Shown here in pieces: positions 26,058 to 33,982 of a DNA stretch of 64,000 nt. The stretch spans positions 1 to 64,000 of the forward strand of contig JBMOPD010000024.1 in NCBI GenBank assembly GCA_049323615.1, read 5' to 3'. This stretch comes from JBMOPD01 sp049323615. GTDB taxonomy: Bacteria > Bacillota > Desulfotomaculia > Desulfotomaculales > Desulfocucumaceae. The position numbers and the translations under genes were made by a program. The notes beneath the pieces are model-generated. The model was not told the DNA's origin and ran no database searches. It was given only the letters and a program-made list of their open reading frames with translations. How positions within the stretch are numbered: position 1 is the stretch's first letter; every line of letters starts with the position of its first letter.

Positions 26058-26975
26058 ATGATTAAGAGATTTTTTTTGAAATCAATGGTGTGCCTGGCAG
26101 CAGTTTTTGTTGCTGTTAATTCACTCATTCCGGCGCATGCTGCTATGCGTCCTTTTAATTTTTTGATTGTAGCCGAGGGAGTCCTTCTGAGCAGAAACCA
26201 AAGTTATTATTTTACGGTTCCTGCTGTTACCCCGGCAAGTTTTCTATACGTAACGGCCAATTTTACAAATACAGGAACTGCATCTTCTGATTTGGAGATA
26301 TATGACGCAGATACAAATGCACTTTTGGGTGAAATGCGGTTTTATAACGGGTCCCCTGTAACAAGATCCATGGCGATATCCGGTACACATCAAAACTTTT
26401 ATGTGGTACAAAAGAAGATTTCCAGAGATATTTATATAAGAAACGCATTTGCAGTCACCAATTCGGATGTTCCCTATCAAGCAGATACTGATGCGATAAA
26501 AGGATATGTAAATAATGGTTATGGAAGCACCGTAACTGCCGTAAGAGATTCCGGAGGAACGGTTCTTAATGAAGCCCGCCAGGCGAAAACAAGCGCCCTT
26601 GATGCATACAATGAAGCCCGCACTGTTAATACAAAAGTGGATAACGTCTTAAATTCGGTAAATAACATAAGCTCAACGGTATCAAATATTCAGAACAATT
26701 TAGGCAGCGACGCTGCACCGCCCATGGTAAAAACAAGGACTGTTTCCGGGGCCATGGCAACAAGTGGTAACTCTATACAGGCTGTGCTGGACGTTTCTGA
26801 CAATTGCGCCACCCAATTTACATACAGCCTTGATGGAACAACATACCAGCCTTTGGCTCCCGATGGGGTGATACTTCTCCCGGTAACAAATCAAGGGGCC
26901 AATCTTTTTGTTATCTGGGTAAAAGACGAGGCGGGAAATAGCGGTAGAACCTCTATTACTATAAGAAAACTGTAA
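26058..26975 (+). CDS. Secreted protein with C-terminal Ig-like module (paralogue B)
   Basis: A 305-residue protein with a signal peptide (cleavage near AHAAMR). A unique N-terminal domain of about 120 residues is followed by a longer Asn/Val-rich coiled-coil stretch ('EARTVNTKVDNVLNSV'). The C-terminal module matches paralogue A: APPMVKTRTVSGAMATSG, then 'VLDVSDN', 'FTYSLD', 'VWVKDEAGN' type strands. The conserved stalk and tip with different heads suggests variable-head surface proteins. It has a good GGGAGG site and lower GC than the neighbouring pilus genes. Confidence 0.6.
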   Translation: MIKRFFLKSMVCLAAVFVAVNSLIPAHAAMRPFNFLIVAEGVLLSRNQSYYFTVPAVTPASFLYVTANFTNTGTASSDLEIYDADTNALLGEMRFYNGSPVTRSMAISGTHQNFYVVQKKISRDIYIRNAFAVTNSDVPYQADTDAIKGYVNNGYGSTVTAVRDSGGTVLNEARQAKTSALDAYNEARTVNTKVDNVLNSVNNISSTVSNIQNNLGSDAAPPMVKTRTVSGAMATSGNSIQAVLDVSDNCATQFTYSLDGTTYQPLAPDGVILLPVTNQGANLFVIWVKDEAGNSGRTSITIRKL

Positions 26976-27007
26976 AATAAACCCTATTTGATAAGGGGGA
27001 ATTTTTT

Positions 27008-27766
27008 TTGCGGATTGTCTTTATTTTTTTGGTGTGTTTAGTGTTTGCCGGGTGCGGTTCAAGCAACAGAAGTACCGGTTTTACCGGTATAGAAAGGGAA
27101 GTATTTCCGGTGGTTGAAACCTACCTGGACAACGCAGCAAGTGGAAACTGGAATGAGGTCTTTGAAACATTATCCGGAGAAGCCCTGGCAGAAGCAAGGG
27201 CCAACTCCGGAAGGGCCAAGGCGGGGGAAAAAATAATCTCCAAAGACCTGAAATTAACCCCGGTTTGCCAGGATATTATTGAGGTGTCCGCAGACTTTAC
27301 CAAAAGCTCAGGTGGGGGATTTGACCGGCTGGCATACAGTTTCAGATTAAAGAAAACTGGTGACCGCTGGCTGATATATAAAACTTCTTATAGTAATTAT
27401 CATCACGGAGAACTTAAGCCGGGGCAGTTCCCTTCAGAAGGCGCAAGTATTGTAAAAACATACCTGGAATTGCCCTTTATGCAAAAACGCAACAGCAATA
27501 AAAAATTCCTGGCCGGCAAACTCCTTGAAGAATCTGAAAAGGCAAAGATGTTGCCGGTTGACTCAAAAATAGTATATGAACAAGAAAAAATTGTAACCAG
27601 GGTCAAGGGACTGGAGTGCCTGGGCACGTCAGATGATTTTGCAGTGGTGAAGGTGAACTATGAAGTCATAAGGGGCAACGTCCCACAGACAATGGAAGCG
27701 CTGGCCGACATAATTAATGTCAACGGGGCATGGAAAATTTGCAGGATGGACATATCACAACTTTAA
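27008..27766 (+). CDS. Putative lipoprotein of unknown function
   Basis: A 252-residue protein from TTG 27008 (AAGGGGGA upstream). A lipobox LVFAGC at residue 16 predicts lipid attachment. The rest has two similar-looking alpha/beta halves with NTF2-like or DUF4878-like flavour ('YLDNAASGNWNEVFETLSGEALAEA' and 'LIYKTSY' / 'GAWKICRMDI' strands). I recognise no enzyme motif. The following gene begins about 40 bases downstream. It is probably part of the same envelope-associated operon. Confidence 0.6.
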   Translation: MRIVFIFLVCLVFAGCGSSNRSTGFTGIEREVFPVVETYLDNAASGNWNEVFETLSGEALAEARANSGRAKAGEKIISKDLKLTPVCQDIIEVSADFTKSSGGGFDRLAYSFRLKKTGDRWLIYKTSYSNYHHGELKPGQFPSEGASIVKTYLELPFMQKRNSNKKFLAGKLLEESEKAKMLPVDSKIVYEQEKIVTRVKGLECLGTSDDFAVVKVNYEVIRGNVPQTMEALADIINVNGAWKICRMDISQL

Positions 27767-27806
27767 GCTTTTGTTGATTAAACAAAAAGGGGGTGCCGGG
27801 TCCATC

Positions 27807-29480
27807 TTGAAAAAGATATTGTTTTTGATTGTTGTCCTCACATTTTTAACACCACTAAGTGTTCCGGCGCACGCCGAAATCATACTGGACGACGGTTTTA
27901 TCGATAAAAGCCGGGTGGACCCGGCCAAAACCACAGCCCGGGTAGATACTGAAAATCATTGTGTATTGCTGCCCCGGCAGTCATTATCAAGCGCTGTAAG
28001 CGTTATGGAAAATGGTATCGGTTATGCCACAGCGTCAAAAGATGGAGTGACGCTTTACGAATATGACGATGCAGCCGGCACTATGGCAGCTAACTCTGCT
28101 TACTCATGTCCATGGGTCACGGATGCCACAGGGGTGTCGATCCGCCAGGACAACCTGAATGTTTGGGCTATCACGTCAGACAGCGTTGCTTGTTATAGAT
28201 TTAACGGCGCCGGCATGAGTAACGATCCGGCCTTAAAAACTACCGGACTGATTAACGTTCTTTCGGTGGCTGCCTTTAAATCAAAGGACTCGGCATTGCT
28301 ACTGCAAAGTGATGGAAATAAAGCTAAAATAACAAGATATGATGCCGGGGCCAACCTGAACCCCGCCCTGGTTTTTACCCCGGACATAGAAAATCCGGTT
28401 TCTGTTTCTATGGTCAGTGACTCCCCGGATTTCAGGTTGTTCACAAAAACCGCGGTCTATTATTTTATGTATGATGATGCCGGGAGTACTTACATTGAGG
28501 ACCCGGCCAAAAGGATATCCGGGTTGGCGGAAGTAATTTCCGGGAGTAGTGATGACATGGGAAATTCAATTCTAACAAACGCCGGTTTGGGATATTACAT
28601 TAATAACGATACCGGGGGCGCCTCAAGGGTTGATGTATACAGCCCGGGCCCGGCTAATAAGCCGGTGGCCGTATCATTAAAGCCGGGTACATATGAGCAG
28701 ATATTTGTCGATGAAGACGGCAACGTGCAGTGGTGGACATATGATGATGCGGCAAGTGGCATGGCCAGGGTACCAGGCCTGGAGGTTTCAGGCCTCAACC
28801 TGAACAGGGGATATGCTCATCCGGGAGAATACTATTCAGTTGTTTTAAACACGGCTGTATCCTATGACGCGGCTTACCTTACTGTTGCTGAGGATAAACC
28901 TGCCGGCACGTCAATCAGTTACTCCGTGTCTTCGGACGGCGGGGGATCATTTGTGCCCATCATTGCCGGCAGTTGGACGGCCGTGCCAAGGGGTAGAAAT
29001 TTTGTCTTGAAGGCAGTACTGGACACCAGCGACCCGCAGCAGACGCCCAAACTACTGCATGTAACCCTGGAGGCTGATGAAGACTACATTCTTGAAGGCA
29101 ACATACTTCCTTACCCGGCGGAACGGGGAAGAAACGTGACCATATCAGCCAGGGCGGTCAGGCTTACAACCGGCGCCCCGGCGATGCTGGACTCATGCAC
29201 TGCGAGGTACCCCCTGGAAACGAAAAAAAACGGGGAACCGGCCCTGGCCGACGGTCAGCTTCCTGTTGACGCAGCAATGGTTTATAATGCGGCTTCAGGT
29301 TTTTGGGAGCACACCTTCACTGTGCCGGAGAAGACGGCCGGCGGCCGGTGGCCGGACGACGGGGCTTACCTGGCAAGTATAACCGGTGTGTCGGGAGCCG
29401 CGCAAAAACAGATAACTCTTGATTTGGAGGTAAAGGGTAATATACTGAGAAGACTGATTATTCGGACTATAAACTGGTAA
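27807..29480 (+). CDS. Large secreted, probably beta-propeller-like protein
   Basis: About 557 residues. TTG 27807 is chosen because AAGGGGGTG lies 12 bases upstream and a standard signal peptide then starts at once (cleavage near AHAEII); the frame extends 90 bases upstream. Recurring units such as 'YEYDDAAGTM', 'YRFNGAGM', 'MYDDAGSTY' and 'TYDDAASGMA', spaced 40-100 residues apart, suggest beta-propeller blades. A discoidin-like or Ig-like C-terminal region follows (about 360-557). No catalytic motif was seen. It is the last gene before the heptamer repeats that close the second Tad region. Confidence 0.6.
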   Translation: MKKILFLIVVLTFLTPLSVPAHAEIILDDGFIDKSRVDPAKTTARVDTENHCVLLPRQSLSSAVSVMENGIGYATASKDGVTLYEYDDAAGTMAANSAYSCPWVTDATGVSIRQDNLNVWAITSDSVACYRFNGAGMSNDPALKTTGLINVLSVAAFKSKDSALLLQSDGNKAKITRYDAGANLNPALVFTPDIENPVSVSMVSDSPDFRLFTKTAVYYFMYDDAGSTYIEDPAKRISGLAEVISGSSDDMGNSILTNAGLGYYINNDTGGASRVDVYSPGPANKPVAVSLKPGTYEQIFVDEDGNVQWWTYDDAASGMARVPGLEVSGLNLNRGYAHPGEYYSVVLNTAVSYDAAYLTVAEDKPAGTSISYSVSSDGGGSFVPIIAGSWTAVPRGRNFVLKAVLDTSDPQQTPKLLHVTLEADEDYILEGNILPYPAERGRNVTISARAVRLTTGAPAMLDSCTARYPLETKKNGEPALADGQLPVDAAMVYNAASGFWEHTFTVPEKTAGGRWPDDGAYLASITGVSGAAQKQITLDLEVKGNILRRLIIRTINW

Positions 29481-29486
29481 AAGAGC

Positions 29487-29514
29487 AGTTAGCGATAAGC
29501 CATAAGCTGTTAGC
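29487..29514. repeat. Four tandem heptamers (NNTWAGC type)
   Basis: Four exact 7-base units, agttagc, gataagc, cataagc and tgttagc, with a partial fifth (tttaag). They fill the gap between the last secreted protein and the convergent receptor gene. An isolated agttagc is also found at 18427, beside the other heptamer tract. Confidence 0.7.
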
Positions 29515-29542
29515 TTTAAGTGAAGTGTAACGGCTGACTGCT

Positions 29543-30379
29543 TTATTGCTTTTTCACCAGTTCTTCAGACAGTTCTTTTAATTCTGCGGTTATTCCGTCA
29601 AGTTCAGTGATAAACCCCATGACATCCTGCGATGAGGCAGCCTGTTCCTCTGAAACGGCGGATACCTCAGAAATTTGATTGGCCATGCTTTCAATGTGGC
29701 CTTTCATTACGTCAATTATTCCTTTTATATCCTTTACAGATGTATTGGTGCGGCTGGCCAGCTTGCGGATTTCTTCCGCCACGACGTTGAAGCCCCGCCC
29801 CTGATCCCCGGCCCTTGCCGCTTCAATGGCCGCATTGAGGCCCAGCAGGTGTGTTTGGGACGATACCTCGTTGATCAACTGCAGTATTCCGTCGGTATTG
29901 TTTACGTCATTGAGCATTTGCTGGGTGTTGGAGTTAATGGTTTGCACTGTTGAGGCCAGCTCTTGCGCCGAGGCCGACAGGTTTGTCGTATATGATGATA
30001 TCTGGCTTACGGCGGCCACCATCTTTTCCGCCATGTTTTTCATTTTTTCTGCCCGCGTTATCGGCAGCCAGAACCCCAGGGTGCCTACAATATTGTTTGA
30101 CCCGTCCTTTATACAGGTAACCTTGCCCATGTATGGAATTCCGTATAGTTCACTCCCGGCCGTGGCAACCACGCGTTTACCGGATTCAAGGCAGCGGTGG
30201 GTAAGGGTTCCCGGCTTTATCGGTTCTCCCGCCTGGATTTTGTGATCCAGTTCTATTCCCGGAACGTAGTAAAGAAACCTTTCGGTATCGCTGACTGTTA
30301 CGGCATAATCCTCCCCCATTACCTCTTTTAACACCGGCGCCATGTCAACATATCTCTGTATATAGCCATTATCACCCAC
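29543..30379 (-). CDS. Soluble methyl-accepting chemotaxis-type receptor
   Basis: A 278-residue protein without membrane segments. GTG is the start, with AGGGAGG eight bases upstream. The N-terminal 110 residues look like a small ligand/PAS-type sensor ('FLYYVPGIELDHKIQAGEPI', 'VGTLGFWLP'). The C-terminal half is a short MCP signalling domain with the hairpin tip 'EVSSQTHLLGLNAAIEAARAGDQGRGFNVVAEEIRKLA'. It would act through CheA/CheW, which are not in the window. It is oriented with the sulfolactate-type genes upstream of it, so sensing of a related organic acid is possible but unproven. Confidence 0.85.
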   Translation of the reverse strand: MGDNGYIQRYVDMAPVLKEVMGEDYAVTVSDTERFLYYVPGIELDHKIQAGEPIKPGTLTHRCLESGKRVVATAGSELYGIPYMGKVTCIKDGSNNIVGTLGFWLPITRAEKMKNMAEKMVAAVSQISSYTTNLSASAQELASTVQTINSNTQQMLNDVNNTDGILQLINEVSSQTHLLGLNAAIEAARAGDQGRGFNVVAEEIRKLASRTNTSVKDIKGIIDVMKGHIESMANQISEVSAVSEEQAASSQDVMGFITELDGITAELKELSEELVKKQ

Positions 30380-30477
30380 CTGTAATCCCTCCCTAAAGGA
30401 ATGTTAATCTATCTATTATTAAACAATAATTAGCAATATCCTCCAAAAAATAGTTTTTATTTTCAAAAATCACTTTA

Positions 30478-31521
30478 CTATCCCAGGGGATTAACGCCCA
30501 ACTCTTTGGCCAGTTTATTCAGGTCACCCAGAAGCTCGCCGGAAACCGGGATGCCTTCCCGGGAGCGTTTTTGGGCCGTATTGAAACGCCTTTCACCGGG
30601 AACAAATATTTCTTTTACCCCCTCGGCTTTCGGGGTGGCCTTGATCTCCTGCAGCATGTTTTCCAGCCTGGGGGTATAGGTGGACGCGGGCATAAGCTTG
30701 CTGATGTCGATAGCCAGGAAAAAGTGTCCGACATTGGCCGGATCTGTTTTGTCATCATAAATCCAGCCAATCTGGGGCCCGTAGGCGGCCCCGCTGATAA
30801 TGCCGGCGAAAATTTCAACCGCCAGGGCCAGGGCGTAGCCTTTGGGGCCACCCATGGGCAGCATGGTCCCCCCGTTGAGGACCGCCTTGGGATCGGTGGT
30901 GGGCCTGCCCTCGCTGTCAAGGGCCCAGCCCTCGGGAATAGGCCTGCTTTCCTTGGCCGCCAGTATAACATTGCCCCGGGCCACGCCGCTGGAGGACATG
31001 TCTACCACCACCGGCTGTTCCTTGCCGGGGAAGGCGAAGGCAATGGGGTTGGTGCCGAAATAAGCTTTTTTGCCTCCCCAGGGCGGAATGCCCGAAGGTG
31101 TATTGGTAAAGGCCATCCCAACCATGCCGCTGGCGCTGGCCATCTTGCAGTAATAGGATGACGGTCCGTAATGGTTGCTGTGTTTAACAGCCACAGCGCC
31201 CGTACCTGTTTCTTCGGCCAGCTTGATGGCCACCTGCATGGAGCGTACAGCCACCAGTTGTCCCAGCCCGTTGTCGCCGTCCACGCTGGCCAGGGCCGGT
31301 GCGGTGCGGTCCACTTTTATATTGGGTTGGGCGTTAATGCGGCCCCTCCGGATGGCGGTCAGGTAGATGGGCAGGCGGCTTATTCCATGGGTATCTATAC
31401 CTTCCAGGCTGGTGTCCACCAGTACGTCCGTCACAATGGACGCTTCTTCTGCCGGGACACCTGCCGCCTGTAAAAGGTTTTGGCAGAATTGGAAGACTTT
31501 TTGGGACGGAAACAGCGGCAT
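30478..31521 (-). CDS. comC: LDH2/MDH2-family dehydrogenase, probable (R)-sulfolactate dehydrogenase
   Basis: A 347-residue NAD(P)-dependent 2-hydroxyacid dehydrogenase of the malate/L-lactate/sulfolactate (type 2) family. ATG 31521 is chosen because GGGAGTG lies upstream; the frame extends further. Family hallmarks are the N-terminal 'EGIDTHGISRLPIY' with the catalytic-site His, 'HSNHYGPSSYY' and 'GGPKGYALALAVEIF'. The family covers several hydroxyacids, so substrate is inferred from context. An SlcC-like enzyme of opposite stereochemistry precedes it in the same operon, and SuyAB genes are linked. It would interconvert (R)-sulfolactate and sulfopyruvate in the cytoplasm. Confidence 0.7.
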   Translation of the reverse strand: MPLFPSQKVFQFCQNLLQAAGVPAEEASIVTDVLVDTSLEGIDTHGISRLPIYLTAIRRGRINAQPNIKVDRTAPALASVDGDNGLGQLVAVRSMQVAIKLAEETGTGAVAVKHSNHYGPSSYYCKMASASGMVGMAFTNTPSGIPPWGGKKAYFGTNPIAFAFPGKEQPVVVDMSSSGVARGNVILAAKESRPIPEGWALDSEGRPTTDPKAVLNGGTMLPMGGPKGYALALAVEIFAGIISGAAYGPQIGWIYDDKTDPANVGHFFLAIDISKLMPASTYTPRLENMLQEIKATPKAEGVKEIFVPGERRFNTAQKRSREGIPVSGELLGDLNKLAKELGVNPLG

Positions 31522-31586
31522 CAGTATCACTCCCTGTTTTGTGTAAAAAAACCTGTACCATTGCGGAAAAACAACTTGCGGGCAGA

Positions 31587-32528
31587 TTATCTCACGACGC
31601 AGCATGATGCTTGTCCGGTAAGCACTTTACCGACCTCCCGGGCCACCAGCACCGAGGTGCGTACCTGGGCTTCTTCAGTAAGGCCGGCGATATGGGGGGT
31701 CAGGATAATGTTGTCCAGTTCCAGCAGGGGTGATCCGGACGGCGGCTCCTCGGACATCACATCAATGGCAGCCCCGGCAATCCGTTTGGCCTTCAGGGCT
31801 TCATACAGGTCGGACTCGTTGATGATCCCGCCCCGGGCGGTGTTTATAATGTAGGCGGTGGGTTTCATCAGGGACAGGCTTTCTTTATTGATAAGGTTGC
31901 GGGTACTGTCGTTTAAGGGCACGTGCAAACTTATAAAATCGGACCGGGTGAGCACCTGCTCCAGGCTGGCCATGGAAACGCCAAATTCGGTGATGGCTGT
32001 TTCATAAGGCGGCAAGAAGGGATCGTAGCCAATCAGGTTCATGCCAAAGGCCCTGGCCCGGGCGGCCAAACGGGAACCGATCTCGCCCACTCCTATAAGG
32101 CCGAGGGTTTTGCCGTGCAGTTCAGACAAGGTGAATTGCTTGCGGTTCCAGTTGCCTTTTTTTATATCCCCGGTAGCCCTGCCCAGTTGCCTGGAGAAGG
32201 CGAACATCGCTGCAAAAACATATTCCGCCACCGAAATGGCATTGGCGTTGCGGGCATACACCACTGCCACGCCTGACTGCCTGCAGGCGTTTATGTCTAT
32301 GTTATCAAGGCCTACACCGAGACGTCCCACCACTTTCAGCCCGGGCGCCGCAGCTAAAAACTCCCTGGTTACCCTGGTTTGGTTTCTTACAATTACCGCA
32401 TCGGCCGGGGCCACTGCCGGCAGCAGGTTTTCCGACCTCCAGAGACCGGGATCATAAACCACTTCGCCAAATTGGCGCAGGATCTCCAGGCCTTCTTCCC
32501 AAATCAATTCCGTTACCACGATTTTCAA
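31587..32528 (-). CDS. slcC: D-2-hydroxyacid dehydrogenase, probable (S)-sulfolactate dehydrogenase
   Basis: About 314 residues of the phosphoglycerate-dehydrogenase-like family. TTG 32528 is chosen since AGGAGTG sits six bases upstream. The NAD-binding motif GLIGVGEIGSRLAARA is in the middle. The catalytic Arg ('NTARGG'), Glu ('VMSEEPP') and His ('LTPHIAGLTEE') are all present. SlcC of Chromohalobacter belongs to this family and pairs with ComC to convert (S)- to (R)-sulfolactate through sulfopyruvate. The pairing here suggests the same. A generic SerA-type or glyoxylate reductase role is the alternative. It is the first gene after an operator-bearing promoter. Confidence 0.7.
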   Translation of the reverse strand: MKIVVTELIWEEGLEILRQFGEVVYDPGLWRSENLLPAVAPADAVIVRNQTRVTREFLAAAPGLKVVGRLGVGLDNIDINACRQSGVAVVYARNANAISVAEYVFAAMFAFSRQLGRATGDIKKGNWNRKQFTLSELHGKTLGLIGVGEIGSRLAARARAFGMNLIGYDPFLPPYETAITEFGVSMASLEQVLTRSDFISLHVPLNDSTRNLINKESLSLMKPTAYIINTARGGIINESDLYEALKAKRIAGAAIDVMSEEPPSGSPLLELDNIILTPHIAGLTEEAQVRTSVLVAREVGKVLTGQASCCVVR

Positions 32529-32585
32529 TACAATCACTCCTGTTTTTTATGCTGTTTCCTATAGAGGGATATCATCATAGGTATG

Positions 32586-32638
32586 TGGTATGACCAATTT
32601 ACATTACCATTCTACCCTTCGGTGTAAAATGCTGTCAA
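32586..32638 (-). promoter_or_regulatory. Promoter and GntR operator for slcC-comC
   Basis: Read on the minus strand: TTGACA (32638-32633), an 18-base spacer, TAGAAT (32614-32609), then the palindrome TGGTCATACCA (32596-32586) just downstream of the expected transcription start. Binding there would block transcription. The same layout recurs at 40906-40958. The rest of the 200-base gap to the divergent regulator gene is AT-rich. Confidence 0.7.
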
Positions 32639-32727
32639 TCATTAATTTTATCCTCTTGTTGTATCAAAATTTTGCTTATGATAAAATAATTTGTTAGAAT
32701 CAATTTACAAATTTTGGAGGTAAATAT

Positions 32728-33450
32728 ATGTATGATAAATTTCAGCCGGTGGTAACCGAAAATAAAAGCCGGTCGGAACGAATAGTTGCCCAGATAAAAT
32801 CACTAATGCTTGAGGGAAAACTTAAACAGGGCGATAAACTGCCTCCCGAACGGGAACTGGCTGAAATTATGAATGTAAGCAGGACGTCAGTCCGGGAAGC
32901 GATAAAGACTCTTTCGGCCATGGGCCTGGTGGTAATCAGAAAGGGGCACGGGGTTTTCATCACCGAGGCCAACCTTGAGTCGGTCATAAACAGGATGGGA
33001 GACGCCCTGGTCATAAAGAAAGATGAAATTGAACAGCTTTTTGAGGTGCGCAAGGTGCTGGAAACCCAGGCGGCGGAATGGGCGGCCGGAAGGGCCACGG
33101 AGGAAGAAATTTTTTCTATAAACAAGCTGGTGCTGGAGGCCAAGGCGGCCTGTGAAAAACCCGATACCAGGGTAGAAGTAATGACCAACTATGACAGGGC
33201 ATTTCACAACGCCGTCATCGAAGCGTCGCACAACAACATTCTGGCCATGCTGAACAACGGGCTGCTGGAAGCGCTTAACAAGGTAAGGGCCAAAACAATG
33301 AGGGTTCCGGGAAGGCTGGCCCAGTCCATTCTGGACCACGAAGAAATTGCCAAGGCAATTATGTCCAGGGACGGCAAGCGGGCCAGCGAAGCCATGTATT
33401 CCCATATAGAGAGTGTTGAAAAATCAATCAGGGATAATGAAATTGAGTAA
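32728..33450 (+). CDS. FadR-type GntR regulator 1
   Basis: A 240-residue regulator. A winged-helix GntR domain covers residues 15-80 ('GDKLPPERELAEIMNVSRTSVREAIKTLSAMGLV'). An FCD ligand domain covers about 95-230, with metal/ligand residues in 'YDRAFHNAVIEAS' and 'DHEEIAKAI'. The ATG has TTTGGAGGT upstream. It is divergent from slcC-comC. By my residue count it differs from regulator 2 (41150) at about 33 of 240 positions, which is a recent duplication. It probably binds the TGGTAnnACCA operators of the island and is relieved by an organic acid. Confidence 0.9.
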   Translation: MYDKFQPVVTENKSRSERIVAQIKSLMLEGKLKQGDKLPPERELAEIMNVSRTSVREAIKTLSAMGLVVIRKGHGVFITEANLESVINRMGDALVIKKDEIEQLFEVRKVLETQAAEWAAGRATEEEIFSINKLVLEAKAACEKPDTRVEVMTNYDRAFHNAVIEASHNNILAMLNNGLLEALNKVRAKTMRVPGRLAQSILDHEEIAKAIMSRDGKRASEAMYSHIESVEKSIRDNEIE

Positions 33451-33481
33451 TAACCGTATCAGTGGTTTGGTTTTAAAGATA

Positions 33482-33520
33482 AACAAGGCCGGATTGTCAG
33501 CACCCCGGCCTTGTTTTTTT
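33482..33520 (+). terminator. Terminator after GntR regulator 1
   Basis: An 11-bp stem (AACAAGGCCGG with CCGGCCTTGTT) with a 12-base loop, followed by a T run. It lies between two convergent transcription units. Confidence 0.85.
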
Positions 33521-33535
33521 GCATGTATTAATTGT

Positions 33536-33982
33536 TTATCCTCCGAAGATTATGCCCTCCGGCAGGGGAACCAGGAAAACGTAATTGAACACGATGTAAA
33601 ACCCGCCGCAAACTGCAACTGCCAGGAGTATAACTTTAAAGAAGTTTGGCTTTTCTCCTTTAATCCGGCTGAGGTACCAGAAAAAGAAGGCCATGAAAAG
33701 TATGCCGGAGACAAGAAAGCCGGTAAAAATCATCAGGGCCACATAAGCCACAATGCCAATGAACATAATGATGACATTTTTCGCCTCAATGCCGGCGAAG
33801 GGGCTTTCCTTTTTCCTTTGGATAATGCTGACTACCAGCTGGATTACGCTGAACATGGCCAGCATGGCGGCAATCACCCGGGGGAAGAAACTTCCCATTT
33901 CGGTGAGGTCACCGCTCATCTGCCAGAATGCAATGGCGATGAGCAAGAATGCCAGGGAAGAAATGGAGGTGGCGTTAAGCAA
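33536..33982 (-). CDS. tctB: TctB-family small membrane subunit, transporter 1
   Basis: About 148 residues. TTG 33982 is preferred because AGGGAGGGG lies six bases upstream, though the frame opens 24 bases earlier. Four hydrophobic segments are visible (about 5-25, 32-50, 68-95, 115-140), typical of the small subunit of tripartite tricarboxylate transporters. It overlaps the end of tctA by eight bases. The gene order here is tctC-tctA-tctB, not the usual C-B-A. Confidence 0.75.
   Translation of the reverse strand: MLNATSISSLAFLLIAIAFWQMSGDLTEMGSFFPRVIAAMLAMFSVIQLVVSIIQRKKESPFAGIEAKNVIIMFIGIVAYVALMIFTGFLVSGILFMAFFFWYLSRIKGEKPNFFKVILLAVAVCGGFYIVFNYVFLVPLPEGIIFGG

Noticed and set aside
18381..29514. 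CRISPR array
   Set aside because: The repeats are 7-base units directly abutting without spacers, and no cas genes are present.
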